This document shows positions 8,350 through 16,822 of a stretch of 64,000 bases of DNA, one piece after another. Position numbers and translations under genes: made by a program. The notes under the pieces are model-generated. The model had not been told where the DNA came from. It worked only from the letters and a program-made list of their open reading frames with translations, and did no database searches. This DNA is from Candidatus Woesearchaeota archaeon. GTDB lineage: Archaea; Nanobdellota; Nanobdellia; Woesearchaeales; GW2011-AR15. The stretch spans positions 1 to 64,000 of the forward strand of contig JAFGJW010000015.1 of assembly GCA_016928835.1 (NCBI GenBank). Direction: 5' to 3'. Numbering within the stretch: position 1 is the stretch's first letter; the number at the start of each line of letters is the position of its first letter.

Positions 8350-9954
8350 CTACTCCTCCAGCAATATCTCAATCATCTGCGCGAATGCTGGTCTTGTGAT
8401 AAAAACGCCATTAGTCAATCCAATGATTGTCGTAATCGCAAACCCTTTTAATAAACCGGCACCTGCAAACAATAACGGAATCATAGAAGCAGTTGTCGCG
8501 GCATATGCAGCCACCACTATAAAGAACGCCCTCTTTATCTTCTCTCTCCAGTTCAGATATTCATACTCTTTCTCCTTTCTAAGTGTTTCATCGGTTATAA
8601 CAATCTGATCGTCGACTCCTGTACCGATTGCCACGATTATTCCTGCTATACCAGCAATATCAAGGTTCTGTCTTAGAAATGCAGCTACCCCCAGTATCAA
8701 TAATATCTCTGATGTAATAACAATTATTATTGGAAGAGCAATCTTGACTCTGCGATACCTGATCAAAACAATAGTTGTAACACCAATAATCGACAGGATG
8801 CTTATTAAAAGAGCATTTGAAAGGAACTCCCTTCCAAGAGATGGCGAGATGGAATCCGTCTTTATAATATCAAGTTTAACTGGCAGGCTTCCTGTAACTA
8901 GAATCGTCTGCAGTCTTTTCATATTTTTCTGAGAGTTAAGTATGGCTTCATTTCTTGTCTGACCAACGCCAGAGCCAGAGATTGCGATTTCTGTAGCCTC
9001 CTGACCTTTCAAATCAGCAGAGATTCTTAAGGTATCGACAAGTGCATCATCAAGGAACAAGTCGATATTCTGGGACAGGTAAGCCTCATTGCCCTCATAC
9101 AGCACTTCAAGACCAGAAGTAATATCTGCCTGCCTTTCTGCTGCTTCCTTGCTTAAGCTTATAGAAAATCTAAATCTGCATGCAGAACCTCCCTGAACTT
9201 GTCTGCACCCGTACATTGGGTCAATTCCTGCACATTGTGCTGTCCTGCAGACATAAGTAATATCCTCTCCTCCCCTAAACACAGTCTCGTTGCCAATCTT
9301 TGCCTCAAATTTGCCCTGCTTTGCCAGCAATTCCTTTACTTCCTCTTTATTTGCGCCTGCAATCTCAACAATGATAAACTGGTTTCCTGATAGATCATAG
9401 GCTGTTCTGATAATAACATCACTCAGTCCATATAAATTGAGCCGCTCATTCATATTGGCAACCAAGGCGTCTAAATCAGCAGGAGAGAGCTTCTCTTCTG
9501 GCTTAAGTACAACTCTTGTTCCTCCCTGCAGATCAAGCCCGAGCCGTATGTTTGTCTTGGGTGCATCATAAACGCTAATGCCTAGATCATCTGATTTATT
9601 TGCTCCAAGTTTAACTGGGTAATGTTTAACCTGGTTTAAAAAAAGGAAACTGTTCTTTTCTGTGGTAAGAGTCACAGTTATATTTGGAGAAAGCAGCTTT
9701 GCAATCTTGTAATACTCCTCCTGGCTTGGGACAGGAATATTGTTTATTGCCACTATCCTCTCTCTGCTCATAGGGGGATCATTTGGGTTAGGGCTTTGTA
9801 TTCCTGCCAAATAGGCAGAGCTATTAAGTTCTACATTTCTTATTGCGACACCTTTGCTCCACGGGTTTGGGTTAATGGCAAAGAGCATTAATATAAAGAA
9901 TATGATATATATCCATATCCTAAGATTGTTGAAGATTTTCCTAAGCTTTGACAT
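8350..9954 (-). CDS. secD: Protein-export membrane protein SecD
   Basis: A 534-residue RND-type subunit that works with SecF to support protein export through SecYEG using ion flow. The first helix lies near residues 13-27, followed by a large extracytoplasmic P1 region containing the family motif LGLDLQGGTRVVLKPE. Five further helices follow, with the conserved GTGVDDQIVITDE in helix 4. The C-terminus has the expected GxxTNGVFITRPAFA pattern. Length is normal for archaeal SecD. Its start overlaps the 3' end of secF by 14 bases. The secF-secD order is the one seen in haloarchaea and is the reverse of bacteria. Confidence 0.95.
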   Translation of the reverse strand: MSKLRKIFNNLRIWIYIIFFILMLFAINPNPWSKGVAIRNVELNSSAYLAGIQSPNPNDPPMSRERIVAINNIPVPSQEEYYKIAKLLSPNITVTLTTEKNSFLFLNQVKHYPVKLGANKSDDLGISVYDAPKTNIRLGLDLQGGTRVVLKPEEKLSPADLDALVANMNERLNLYGLSDVIIRTAYDLSGNQFIIVEIAGANKEEVKELLAKQGKFEAKIGNETVFRGGEDITYVCRTAQCAGIDPMYGCRQVQGGSACRFRFSISLSKEAAERQADITSGLEVLYEGNEAYLSQNIDLFLDDALVDTLRISADLKGQEATEIAISGSGVGQTRNEAILNSQKNMKRLQTILVTGSLPVKLDIIKTDSISPSLGREFLSNALLISILSIIGVTTIVLIRYRRVKIALPIIIVITSEILLILGVAAFLRQNLDIAGIAGIIVAIGTGVDDQIVITDETLRKEKEYEYLNWREKIKRAFFIVVAAYAATTASMIPLLFAGAGLLKGFAITTIIGLTNGVFITRPAFAQMIEILLEE

Positions 9955-11017
9955 TTTTCCTCTCTAGATACAACCTTAGCAATGACACATTTGCGATCCA
10001 TGTTGTGATAAGGTCCATTGCAAGACCTATGACAAGTATGAGCATAATCTGCTTCAGAGTAGTATTGTTAGATAAGAGCCAAGATACAAAAGTAGCAACG
10101 AGGCCAGCAGCACTCATTGTCAGTCCTGTCTTCATTGCCTGAAATAAACCTGAGTCAAGATTCTCCCCTTTTAACACCTTGGTTGAGAGCAGAATGCTCG
10201 TGTCAATAGAGTATCCAATAAGCATTAGGAATGCTGCTATCCCCCCGCTAGTCAATTTCATACCCAAAGCAGTAATAATAGCCAGGGAGATAAATATGTC
10301 CAAAAAAGCCGAGATTAGGGCAGCAAGTGTCGGGATATTGTATTTGATATAGATATACAAACTAGTTGCCACAATTAATATTGTTGTAAGAGTGAAAAAA
10401 AGCTCGTTTTTTGAAAAGAGTAGAACAAAGAAATTTAGAAAAGCCAAAAAGATGACAAGCCATTTGATAATTCTATTATCTGCAAAGTAAAAAAAGAAGA
10501 CTGCTCCCATAAATAGGAAGGCAACAACCAGTGCTTTGAACATTTCCTGGAAAAAACTTCTTCCAAGAGAAGAGCCCATTGTCTCCACGCTATAATCTGT
10601 CTCTGATATTTTTCCGAGCTTCTCTTCCATAGCAGAGATAATCTCATCTTTACCAATATCAGATGCCTCAATCATAAGTCCTTCTTGGTTCTCGCCGATT
10701 TGGAGGAGCCGAATATTAACTGAACCAGGCTTGAATTTACTAAGCAGGAACTGCTCAAGTTGGGCAGTATCTGTATTTTCTGGAAGACTAATTGTAATTG
10801 AGATCCCTCCTTTCAAAGACACATCTCTGTTAATAAGTTCTCCTGTGTTAAGATAGTTAACTACTAAAACAAGTGTTGAGAGAACAAACAAAATCAGAGG
10901 CACAATAAGTAATTGTCTATAGTTTTTGAGGTATAGCTTCCTAATCGTGGAGAGAGATAACAATTTGAGAGGCTCTTTTTTCATAACTGTTTTAGCCTTC
11001 CCCTTCTTCTTGGACAT
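9941..11017 (-). CDS. secF: Protein-export membrane protein SecF
   Basis: A 358-residue partner of SecD. A long basic N-terminal segment precedes helix 1 (about 38-56), then the extracytoplasmic domain with the D1-like motif DVSLKGGISITI, and five more helices including GYSIDTSILLSTKVLKG, the D4 motif that lines the ion path. It is the first gene of the secFD operon. A TATA box (about 11039-11048, minus strand) lies about 25 bases upstream of the ATG. The divergent antiporter gene shares this 110-base promoter region. Confidence 0.95.
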   Translation of the reverse strand: MSKKKGKAKTVMKKEPLKLLSLSTIRKLYLKNYRQLLIVPLILFVLSTLVLVVNYLNTGELINRDVSLKGGISITISLPENTDTAQLEQFLLSKFKPGSVNIRLLQIGENQEGLMIEASDIGKDEIISAMEEKLGKISETDYSVETMGSSLGRSFFQEMFKALVVAFLFMGAVFFFYFADNRIIKWLVIFLAFLNFFVLLFSKNELFFTLTTILIVATSLYIYIKYNIPTLAALISAFLDIFISLAIITALGMKLTSGGIAAFLMLIGYSIDTSILLSTKVLKGENLDSGLFQAMKTGLTMSAAGLVATFVSWLLSNNTTLKQIMLILVIGLAMDLITTWIANVSLLRLYLERKNVKA

Positions 11018-11088
11018 AGAAAGTTGAGAAACTGTGATTATTTATAAGGTTTTCTTATCGACTTATAGTCAGGCCAACAAAAGAAACC

Positions 11089-11097
11089 TTTATAAAG
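11089..11097 (+). promoter_or_regulatory. TATA box of the antiporter-like gene
   Basis: TTTATAAAG about 31 bases before the ATG at 11128, after a purine-rich AAGAAACC that could serve as BRE. The spacing implies a very short leader. Confidence 0.5.
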
Positions 11098-11127
11098 AAA
11101 ACAGCATTAAGAAGAGCTTATCAGAAA

Positions 11128-12348
11128 ATGGAACCTTTAGTCTTTTTAACCAATTTGACTGTACTTTTATTGATAGGTTTAATATGCGGCGTTGTATCCA
11201 GAAAATTAAAAATACCTAACATGTTGCTTTTGATTCTATCAGGGATATTTCTTAGCAATATGACTATTAACAGCCAGCCAATTGTCCAGTTATCGCAGGG
11301 TTTTTTGCTAAGCACAAGTATATTAACATTAGTTATGCTTGTTTTTGACGGCAGCAGCAGGTTTAAGCTAAAGGAGCTTGACACTTATTCAGAACTTGCT
11401 GTAAAGACCGTTGTAGTCTTTCTTGTGCTTAACCTGCTCATACTAAGTACTGCTGTTTATTTCCTTTTCAATCTCCAAAATCCTCTCATTGCACTGTTAT
11501 TTGCAGCTGTAATGTCTGGAACTGACCCTGGCAGTGTATTAACCCTTTTTAAGACAAAATCAAACAGGATAGTTGAGATACTTAAATTTGAATCTGTAAT
11601 TAATACACCAATCATAGTGCTTATCCCTTTCCTGATACTGGATTTGATTAAGCTAGAGGTCAATATAGTTTCAGAGTTTCTGGATAGGATTGTCCCTTTC
11701 CTACAACAGATTATCACCGGCGTAGGCACAGGTATTGTGGTAGGCATTGTTGTTTTCAAGTTCATGAAGAAAGTCTATTCAAAACAGCTCTCACCTTTAA
11801 CAATGATCACTGCTGCATTACTGACATACATACTCGCAGAGCAGCTTGGTGGCAATGGTGTCTTGGCAGTAACTGTTCTCGGGGTGTTTTTCGGAAATAT
11901 ATATGTTAAAGAGAAAGAATCTCTGCAAGAATTCTCATCCATGCTTTCTAACTCATTGGAGATTCTTGTTTTTATCCTCGTCGGGTTTATCCTATCAATA
12001 TCAGTGGAGCCCATGTTTATTCTGAAATCAATACTTCTCTTTGTAATCATGATTGCAATTAGATTTATAGCCATGCAGATTGTTTATCTAGAAGATCACA
12101 TGAATTTTAAGGAGAGGCTATTCATGGCTGTAAACTGCACAAAAGGTATTGCTGTTGCAGTTGTAGCATTCATGCTCAGTAAAAGTGTAATTAAATATAG
12201 GGGGGAAATGACAGATTTAATCTTGATTTCAGGAATGTCTGAGGTGATAAGTCTCATGGTTCTATTTATAATCTATAGTATAATCCTTTCCTCAATTTTC
12301 GTTAGATTTTCTAAAAAATTCATAAGGATTAAAGTAGAAGAAGAGTAA
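11128..12348 (+). CDS. CPA-family cation:proton antiporter-like protein
   Basis: A 406-residue protein with about 11-13 hydrophobic helices, matching the Na+/H+ exchanger domain of the CPA1/NhaP type. The unwound-helix motif TDP is at residues 132-134, as in NhaP. The ion-binding helix reads FESVINTP: Glu155 and Asn159 are in place, but residue 160 is Thr where NhaP-type antiporters have the essential Asp. There is no C-terminal TrkA or CNMP regulatory domain. Monocistronic, divergent from secFD. It either has altered ion coupling or belongs to a subfamily with a different proton carrier. The family call is firm, the transport activity is not. Confidence 0.8.
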   Translation: MEPLVFLTNLTVLLLIGLICGVVSRKLKIPNMLLLILSGIFLSNMTINSQPIVQLSQGFLLSTSILTLVMLVFDGSSRFKLKELDTYSELAVKTVVVFLVLNLLILSTAVYFLFNLQNPLIALLFAAVMSGTDPGSVLTLFKTKSNRIVEILKFESVINTPIIVLIPFLILDLIKLEVNIVSEFLDRIVPFLQQIITGVGTGIVVGIVVFKFMKKVYSKQLSPLTMITAALLTYILAEQLGGNGVLAVTVLGVFFGNIYVKEKESLQEFSSMLSNSLEILVFILVGFILSISVEPMFILKSILLFVIMIAIRFIAMQIVYLEDHMNFKERLFMAVNCTKGIAVAVVAFMLSKSVIKYRGEMTDLILISGMSEVISLMVLFIIYSIILSSIFVRFSKKFIRIKVEEE

Positions 12349-12445
12349 TTTACCCCTTCCCTGTGATTAATTTCTTCTAAAGCACAGTAACATTTATAAA
12401 TCTGATTTATATTAAATAACCTAACAGATTAAGGGGGTGTTTTTT

Positions 12446-12820
12446 GTGGCTAAAAAGAAACATGAATCAAGTCTAATGACAAAAGTGGGGCCTTGGGCAT
12501 TTATATTCGGTCTGTTTGTCGCCATACTGACTGCAAGTTTTGTCAGGCCAAGTCCAGGACTATTATGGTTCCTAGCAGCACTGGGCGCTATTGTAGGACT
12601 AATGAATATTACTGATAAAGAAATAAGGACATACCTGATAGCAACAATAGCATTTTTAATATCCTCTTCAAGCCTGGTAACAGTAATAGAAGGAATCCCT
12701 GTTTTCGGAGCAACAATGGCCAGCTATGTAAGGCCGTTCATGACAAATGTTGTTGTGTTTATTGCGCCGGGAGCAGCAATTGTTGCATTGAAAGCATTAT
12801 ATGCTATATCAAAAGATTAA
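12446..12820 (+). CDS. Small four-helix membrane protein
   Basis: I place the start at the GTG at 12446 (MAKKKHESSL..., 124 residues) because GGGGGTG lies seven bases upstream and acts as the ribosome site; an upstream in-frame GTG at 12437 overlaps that site. The chain has a short basic N-terminus and about four hydrophobic segments with little else, ending in SKD. A TATA-like ATTTATAAATC lies at about 12390-12402. No known domain is recognised. Similar short membrane proteins occur in DPANN genomes, but I cannot name a role. Confidence 0.7.
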   Translation: MAKKKHESSLMTKVGPWAFIFGLFVAILTASFVRPSPGLLWFLAALGAIVGLMNITDKEIRTYLIATIAFLISSSSLVTVIEGIPVFGATMASYVRPFMTNVVVFIAPGAAIVALKALYAISKD

Positions 12821-12827
12821 TTTTCTA

Positions 12828-12956
12828 TTATTTCTTTAATATTTCTTTATTTGAATTAATTAATCCTGTGTATCCGCAGTCATTGCACCTATAGTAACCG
12901 TCTCCTATAGCTTCAATATCAGTTGACTGGCATCTTGGGCAAAATATTGTTCTCAT
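12828..12956 (-). CDS. Small zinc-ribbon protein, 42 aa
   Basis: Begins at the internal ATG at 12956 (MRTIFCPRCQSTDIE). Residues before it in the longer open frame are hydrophobic and lie over the likely promoter. Two CxxC knuckles (CPRC and CNDC, 17 residues apart) form a classic zinc ribbon like the N-terminus of TFIIB or RPB9. With only the ribbon present it may bind nucleic acid or protein; no specific role can be given. It converges with the membrane protein gene, seven bases apart. Confidence 0.65.
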   Translation of the reverse strand: MRTIFCPRCQSTDIEAIGDGYYRCNDCGYTGLINSNKEILKK

Positions 12957-13023
12957 AAATTCAATTAAGGCAAAAGAGAATAAAAATGTTTTGAAATTTT
13001 GTAGAAATTTCAAGATTAGTAAA

Positions 13024-13737
13024 TTAGCTCAGCCTAAAATAAACCCTTCTATTACTCTTGCCTTTGTTCTCTGCCTTCAAAAACTCTATTCTGCCGACTT
13101 CTTTCAATGATTTTACATGGCAGCCGCCGTCTGCCTGGTAGTCAAAGCCCTTAATGTCAACAACTCTCAGCTCTTCTACTGCTGGAGGCAGTGCATTAGC
13201 CAGTTTCACCATGTTCGGGTCCTGCAAAGCCTCTTCCCTAGGCAGATAGTAAACTTCAACAGGCAGATCTTTTTTGATAAGCTCATTTGATTTTTTAATC
13301 ATCTCATCTATTAACTGCCTGTCAAAATTCTCTAATGAGAAGTCAATCCTGCCTTTTTCTGTAGTCAACTGATTGCCCGTTATTAAAGCACCTAACTCTT
13401 TTGCAAAATACCCGCTTAATATATGCGCTGCTGTATGGTATCTCATAAGCAAATATCTCCTGCCCCAGTCTAAAACACAATGTACCTCCTCTCCTTCATG
13501 CAACCCGTCTCCATCAACTTCATGGCTTATTGCCCCTGAAAATTTTCCGACAAAAATAACATTAAACACACAATTATCTGATTTCCTAATTAGCTTTCCA
13601 GTGTCCCATTCAACTCCACCAGAACTAGGATAAAAGATATTCCTGTCAAGAACAATATGCTTGCCTTTAGAAACTGACTTGATTTTTGCATCGCATTCTC
13701 TTTGATAACTATCCTGCATATATAGGGTATTTTCCAT
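13024..13737 (-). CDS. alaX: Alanyl-tRNA editing protein AlaX
   Basis: A 237-residue trans-editing hydrolase that removes Ser or Gly wrongly attached to tRNA-Ala. The true start is the ATG at 13737 (MENTLYMQDSYQRECDA), which matches the usual AlaX-M N-terminus and follows a GGTGAG site; the open frame continues 30 codons upstream. The zinc site is made by the motif YHTAAH and the later GGCHVK. The segment IFYPSSGGVEWDTG is the glycine-rich motif of AlaRS second-additional domains. Length fits AlaX-M. The promoter region is shared with the divergent small zinc-ribbon gene. Confidence 0.92.
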   Translation of the reverse strand: MENTLYMQDSYQRECDAKIKSVSKGKHIVLDRNIFYPSSGGVEWDTGKLIRKSDNCVFNVIFVGKFSGAISHEVDGDGLHEGEEVHCVLDWGRRYLLMRYHTAAHILSGYFAKELGALITGNQLTTEKGRIDFSLENFDRQLIDEMIKKSNELIKKDLPVEVYYLPREEALQDPNMVKLANALPPAVEELRVVDIKGFDYQADGGCHVKSLKEVGRIEFLKAENKGKSNRRVYFRLS

Positions 13738-13839
13738 TCTTAGCTCACCACAAAAACAAAAATCAAAGCGGTTTTTTATAGGTTTGGGTTCAAAAGCGCA
13801 ATATTTATATTTATATGCATCTTCCACAAACAGCTTGAA

Positions 13840-13995
13840 ATGGATGATTTTTCATATCAAGAAGTCAAGGTAGTATGCTCTAACTGTGGTAAAGAGCTCA
13901 AAATTATTACTTATGGCGGGTTTGACACAGCAGATTATTTATGCCCAAAGTGCAGTGTTGGGGAAGCCTATTTTGAAGAAGAATCAGATATCTAG
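13840..13995 (+). CDS. Small zinc-ribbon protein, 51 aa
   Basis: A 51-codon frame read directly from the sequence: MDDFSYQEVKVVCSNCGKEL, then a short linker and CPKCSVGEAYFEEE. The CSNCG/CPKC pair is a two-knuckle zinc ribbon, with a Gly after the first knuckle as in rubredoxin-like ribbons. A TATA-like box (about 13801-13815) lies 25-35 bases upstream. Its stop codon is immediately followed by the stop of the convergent gene, with no base between them. Function unknown. Confidence 0.7.
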   Translation: MDDFSYQEVKVVCSNCGKELKIITYGGFDTADYLCPKCSVGEAYFEEESDI

Positions 13996-14268
13996 TTATC
14001 TCTTTTTTATATAGCCGGGGGTTGACTCATAAATTATTTTTTCTCTTATCAACTGCTCCAGCAATTTCTCAACATCCTCCTCTCTAAATCCTGCAGCAAC
14101 TGCTTCTATCATTATCTGCTCTTTCTGAACAATATTTCGGGGGCCGGCAGTCAGTCTGTTGATAATAGAAAGAAGCTCTATTTTATTATCAAGCCTTTGT
14201 TCTTTTTTCAAAGCTTTCTGTAAAAACCGCTGATATTTAATAAGCTCGTCAAAATCAAGTCTGGTCAT
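13996..14268 (-). CDS. Winged-helix protein resembling the C-terminal domain of MCM
   Basis: A 90-residue protein. An N-terminal helical segment (about 1-40) precedes a winged-helix unit (about 45-90) ending LIREKIIYESTPGYIKKR. The pattern of a recognition helix followed by I-Y-E-x-x-P-G-Y-I-K-K resembles the C-terminal winged helix of archaeal MCM helicases. There is no ATPase domain, so it is a stand-alone module, not a truncated helicase in any obvious way. A DNA-binding or replication-accessory role is inference from that resemblance alone. Confidence 0.55.
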   Translation of the reverse strand: MTRLDFDELIKYQRFLQKALKKEQRLDNKIELLSIINRLTAGPRNIVQKEQIMIEAVAAGFREEDVEKLLEQLIREKIIYESTPGYIKKR

Positions 14269-14342
14269 ATAATAAGTATATGGCAGGGAGATATTTAAAT
14301 ATTATGGAAAAGAATTTAAATTAAGTCAGATATAAGAAGACA

Positions 14343-15452
14343 ATGGACTTCTTGATTCAATTGAGTGAGAGCCACAGACTCTTAAGCAGAAGAGTAAAAG
14401 TTGCTCTGAAGGGGTTTCATTCTTACAAAGGAAATCCACAAGAAATCTGTAAGCAGATTATTGAAGAATGTTGGAATGGAAAATATTTTCAGACCAGTTT
14501 AGGCAATTTCACTGAATTTTGGACCAGGGACTTTGGATATTGCTGCAAAGCATTATTAAATCTAGGATATAAAGAGGAGGTACTGCAAACGCTTGACTAT
14601 GCTCTCCATATTTTTAGAAAATATGACAGAATAACAACTACAATAAATCCTCATGAGAAGCCACTTGACATATTTACCTACTCTCCTGACTCACTGCCAA
14701 TATTATTAATGACACTAAGACTCAGCAAAGCAAGTGCATTGGTTTCCAAGTATAAAAAATTCCTGGAAAGTGAAGTTAAAAAATACATAGGACTAGTCAT
14801 TAATAAAGAAACAAAGCTGGTAAAGGACAAAAAAGCTTTTTCTTCAATAAAAGACAATGCAATAAGATCCTCCTCTATGTATAATAACTGCATGATTGCA
14901 TTGTTAAGCAAAGAGCTTGATAATATCAATATTAAAAACCCGTTAAAAAAGATAGATTATGAGAAATTAATAACTGGAATGTTTTGGACAGGAGATTATT
15001 TTCTGGATGACCTTTCCGAGCACAGATATATTGCTGGAGATGCCAATGTATTTCCTTTCTGGACTGGAGCAATAAAATCAAAAGAAAAATTGATGAAATG
15101 TATAAGGAAAATCCAAGAAGCTGAGTTAGATTCTCCTTTTCCACTTAAGTACACTAAAGTAAAAGAGGGAAAATACCTATTAATCCCTGAGCTATTTACT
15201 CCAAACTACGAAGGCAACAGCATATGGATGCACTTAGGATTAATTTATATTGAACAGGTCATGGAAATAGATAAAAAACAAGCAGAAAAATATATTAAAG
15301 AATATCAAGAACTAATAAAAAAATACAAAACCTTTTTAGAAGTCTTCAATCCAGATGAAACACCATATAAATCACTAATATATATGGCAGATGAAGGGAT
15401 GTTGTGGGCAAGTATTTATCTTTATTTGTATAAAATGTTGGTCAACAATTAA
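14343..15452 (+). CDS. Glycoside-hydrolase-like (alpha/alpha)6-barrel protein
   Basis: A 369-residue, mostly helical protein. Motifs of six-hairpin glycosidases are visible: NFTEFWTRDFGYCCKALLNLG (about 55-75, the WxRD motif), SPDSLP, and GDANVFPFWTGA (about 233-244), as in invertase/trehalase and amylo-1,6-glucosidase relatives. No signal peptide, so it acts in the cytoplasm. Its 3' end overlaps the convergent GT4 gene by four bases. It may turn over the glucan or oligosaccharide made by the neighbouring transferases. Substrate unknown; catalytic acids cannot be assigned with confidence. Confidence 0.6.
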   Translation: MDFLIQLSESHRLLSRRVKVALKGFHSYKGNPQEICKQIIEECWNGKYFQTSLGNFTEFWTRDFGYCCKALLNLGYKEEVLQTLDYALHIFRKYDRITTTINPHEKPLDIFTYSPDSLPILLMTLRLSKASALVSKYKKFLESEVKKYIGLVINKETKLVKDKKAFSSIKDNAIRSSSMYNNCMIALLSKELDNINIKNPLKKIDYEKLITGMFWTGDYFLDDLSEHRYIAGDANVFPFWTGAIKSKEKLMKCIRKIQEAELDSPFPLKYTKVKEGKYLLIPELFTPNYEGNSIWMHLGLIYIEQVMEIDKKQAEKYIKEYQELIKKYKTFLEVFNPDETPYKSLIYMADEGMLWASIYLYLYKMLVNN

Positions 15453-16762
15453 TTCTTTTTCTTGAACAAATTTACATATCTTCTCCTAAACTTAATAAAT
15501 CTCTTTTCCAGTTTTTGATACTGAAGCCTTTCATCAATTCTTTTTCTTAATTTCTTGTATCTGTATTTTATAGATTTAGTTTTTTTAATCTTCTTTCTCT
15601 TATTCAAAATATTAGTATATGTTCTTGTTAACTGATTGATTGTTGTTTCCAAAGAATGCTCTCTAATAAGCTTCAATGAATTGAAGCCCATCTGTTCTCG
15701 CAAATTTTTATCTTTTATCATCTCAATAATATTTTTTGCTATATCAACAGGATCATCTGGAGTGCATAAAAACCCATTTACCTTATCTGCAATCAGTTCG
15801 GCCATACCCAGTTTTTTTACTCCAACCAGCGGCAAACCAAACGCCATGGCCTCCATAACACTCACTGGCTGATTTTCAGTTTTGCTTGCACTGATGAAAA
15901 TATCACAGGCTTTGATAATCCCTGAGTTTATTAGCTTCTCATGCTGAATTCTGCCGGTTAATACTACATTATTATCAAGCTGATACTCCTTTATCCTTGA
16001 TTTTAATTTTCTGAAATAGGGCCCATCTCCAATTATAACCAGCTTTGTTTGTGGAAAAGAGAGTAACACAACCCTAAAGGCCTCTATTAAAACATCAATG
16101 CTTTTTTCAACAGAGATTCTGCCGAAATATAGTAAATTAATCTCTCCTAAGCCGTATTTTCCTTTAATATTCTTTCCAACTGAATTTGACTGAATTTCTG
16201 ATAAATCTATCCCATTAGAGATAATTTTTACTTGCTTTTTTAGTCCGTGTTCTATAGCCCCTGCTTTCATTGAATTAGACGGACATATAACCAAGTCAGA
16301 TCTATTATGAAAGATAACAGAATAAGACCATACCATCTTCTGGGCAATCCTTGATTTATCCAGTCTTAAATGTTTTAAATATCCTGGATCACCAAAAAAG
16401 GTATGAATTGTACTGATTATAGGAGTACGGAACACTTTTGCACAAATCTGGCCCTCCCAGCCGACCCCCCCTTCGGTCTGCGAATGGATTATCTCTGGTT
16501 TGAATTTTTGGATATAACCTATAGATTTGATAGCTGTTGGAAAGGTCAAGTCAAGCCCTCTATAAAAAGGCAGCGCATATGTCATTGGCAACCCAACTAT
16601 TTCCATATTTTTTTTATTTGATTGTTTCAGGTCTTTGTAACCTGGACAGAATAGAAGAACATCATGCCCCTTTTCAGTAAGCGCTCTAGCCTGATTGTCA
16701 ACAGCTGTAGTAACACCGCAGGTATACGGATAATAAGAGTCAGTAAAGATAGCAATCCTCAT
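15449..16762 (-). CDS. GT4-family glycosyltransferase with basic C-terminal tail
   Basis: A 437-residue GT-B enzyme. The start is the ATG at 16762 (MRIAIFTDSYYPYTCGVTTA); the upstream in-frame codons are not family-like. The N-terminal acceptor domain carries the HSQTEGGVGW segment. The donor-binding domain has the GRISVEKS hinge, VIIGDGP, and ISASKTENQPVSVMEAMAFGLPLVG, the EX7E motif of GT4. A Lys/Arg-rich tail of about 60 residues probably attaches to the membrane, as in archaeal and bacterial glycolipid synthases. It starts the block running to the alpha/beta-hydrolase and GT2. Donor and acceptor unknown; a diacyl- or archaeol-lipid glucosyltransferase is possible. Confidence 0.85.
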   Translation of the reverse strand: MRIAIFTDSYYPYTCGVTTAVDNQARALTEKGHDVLLFCPGYKDLKQSNKKNMEIVGLPMTYALPFYRGLDLTFPTAIKSIGYIQKFKPEIIHSQTEGGVGWEGQICAKVFRTPIISTIHTFFGDPGYLKHLRLDKSRIAQKMVWSYSVIFHNRSDLVICPSNSMKAGAIEHGLKKQVKIISNGIDLSEIQSNSVGKNIKGKYGLGEINLLYFGRISVEKSIDVLIEAFRVVLLSFPQTKLVIIGDGPYFRKLKSRIKEYQLDNNVVLTGRIQHEKLINSGIIKACDIFISASKTENQPVSVMEAMAFGLPLVGVKKLGMAELIADKVNGFLCTPDDPVDIAKNIIEMIKDKNLREQMGFNSLKLIREHSLETTINQLTRTYTNILNKRKKIKKTKSIKYRYKKLRKRIDERLQYQKLEKRFIKFRRRYVNLFKKKN

Positions 16763-16822
16763 TAAAATCAGAAAAAACAAAGGCAATTAAATAGTTTCTT
16801 ATTTTAAAATACAGAAGTTACA

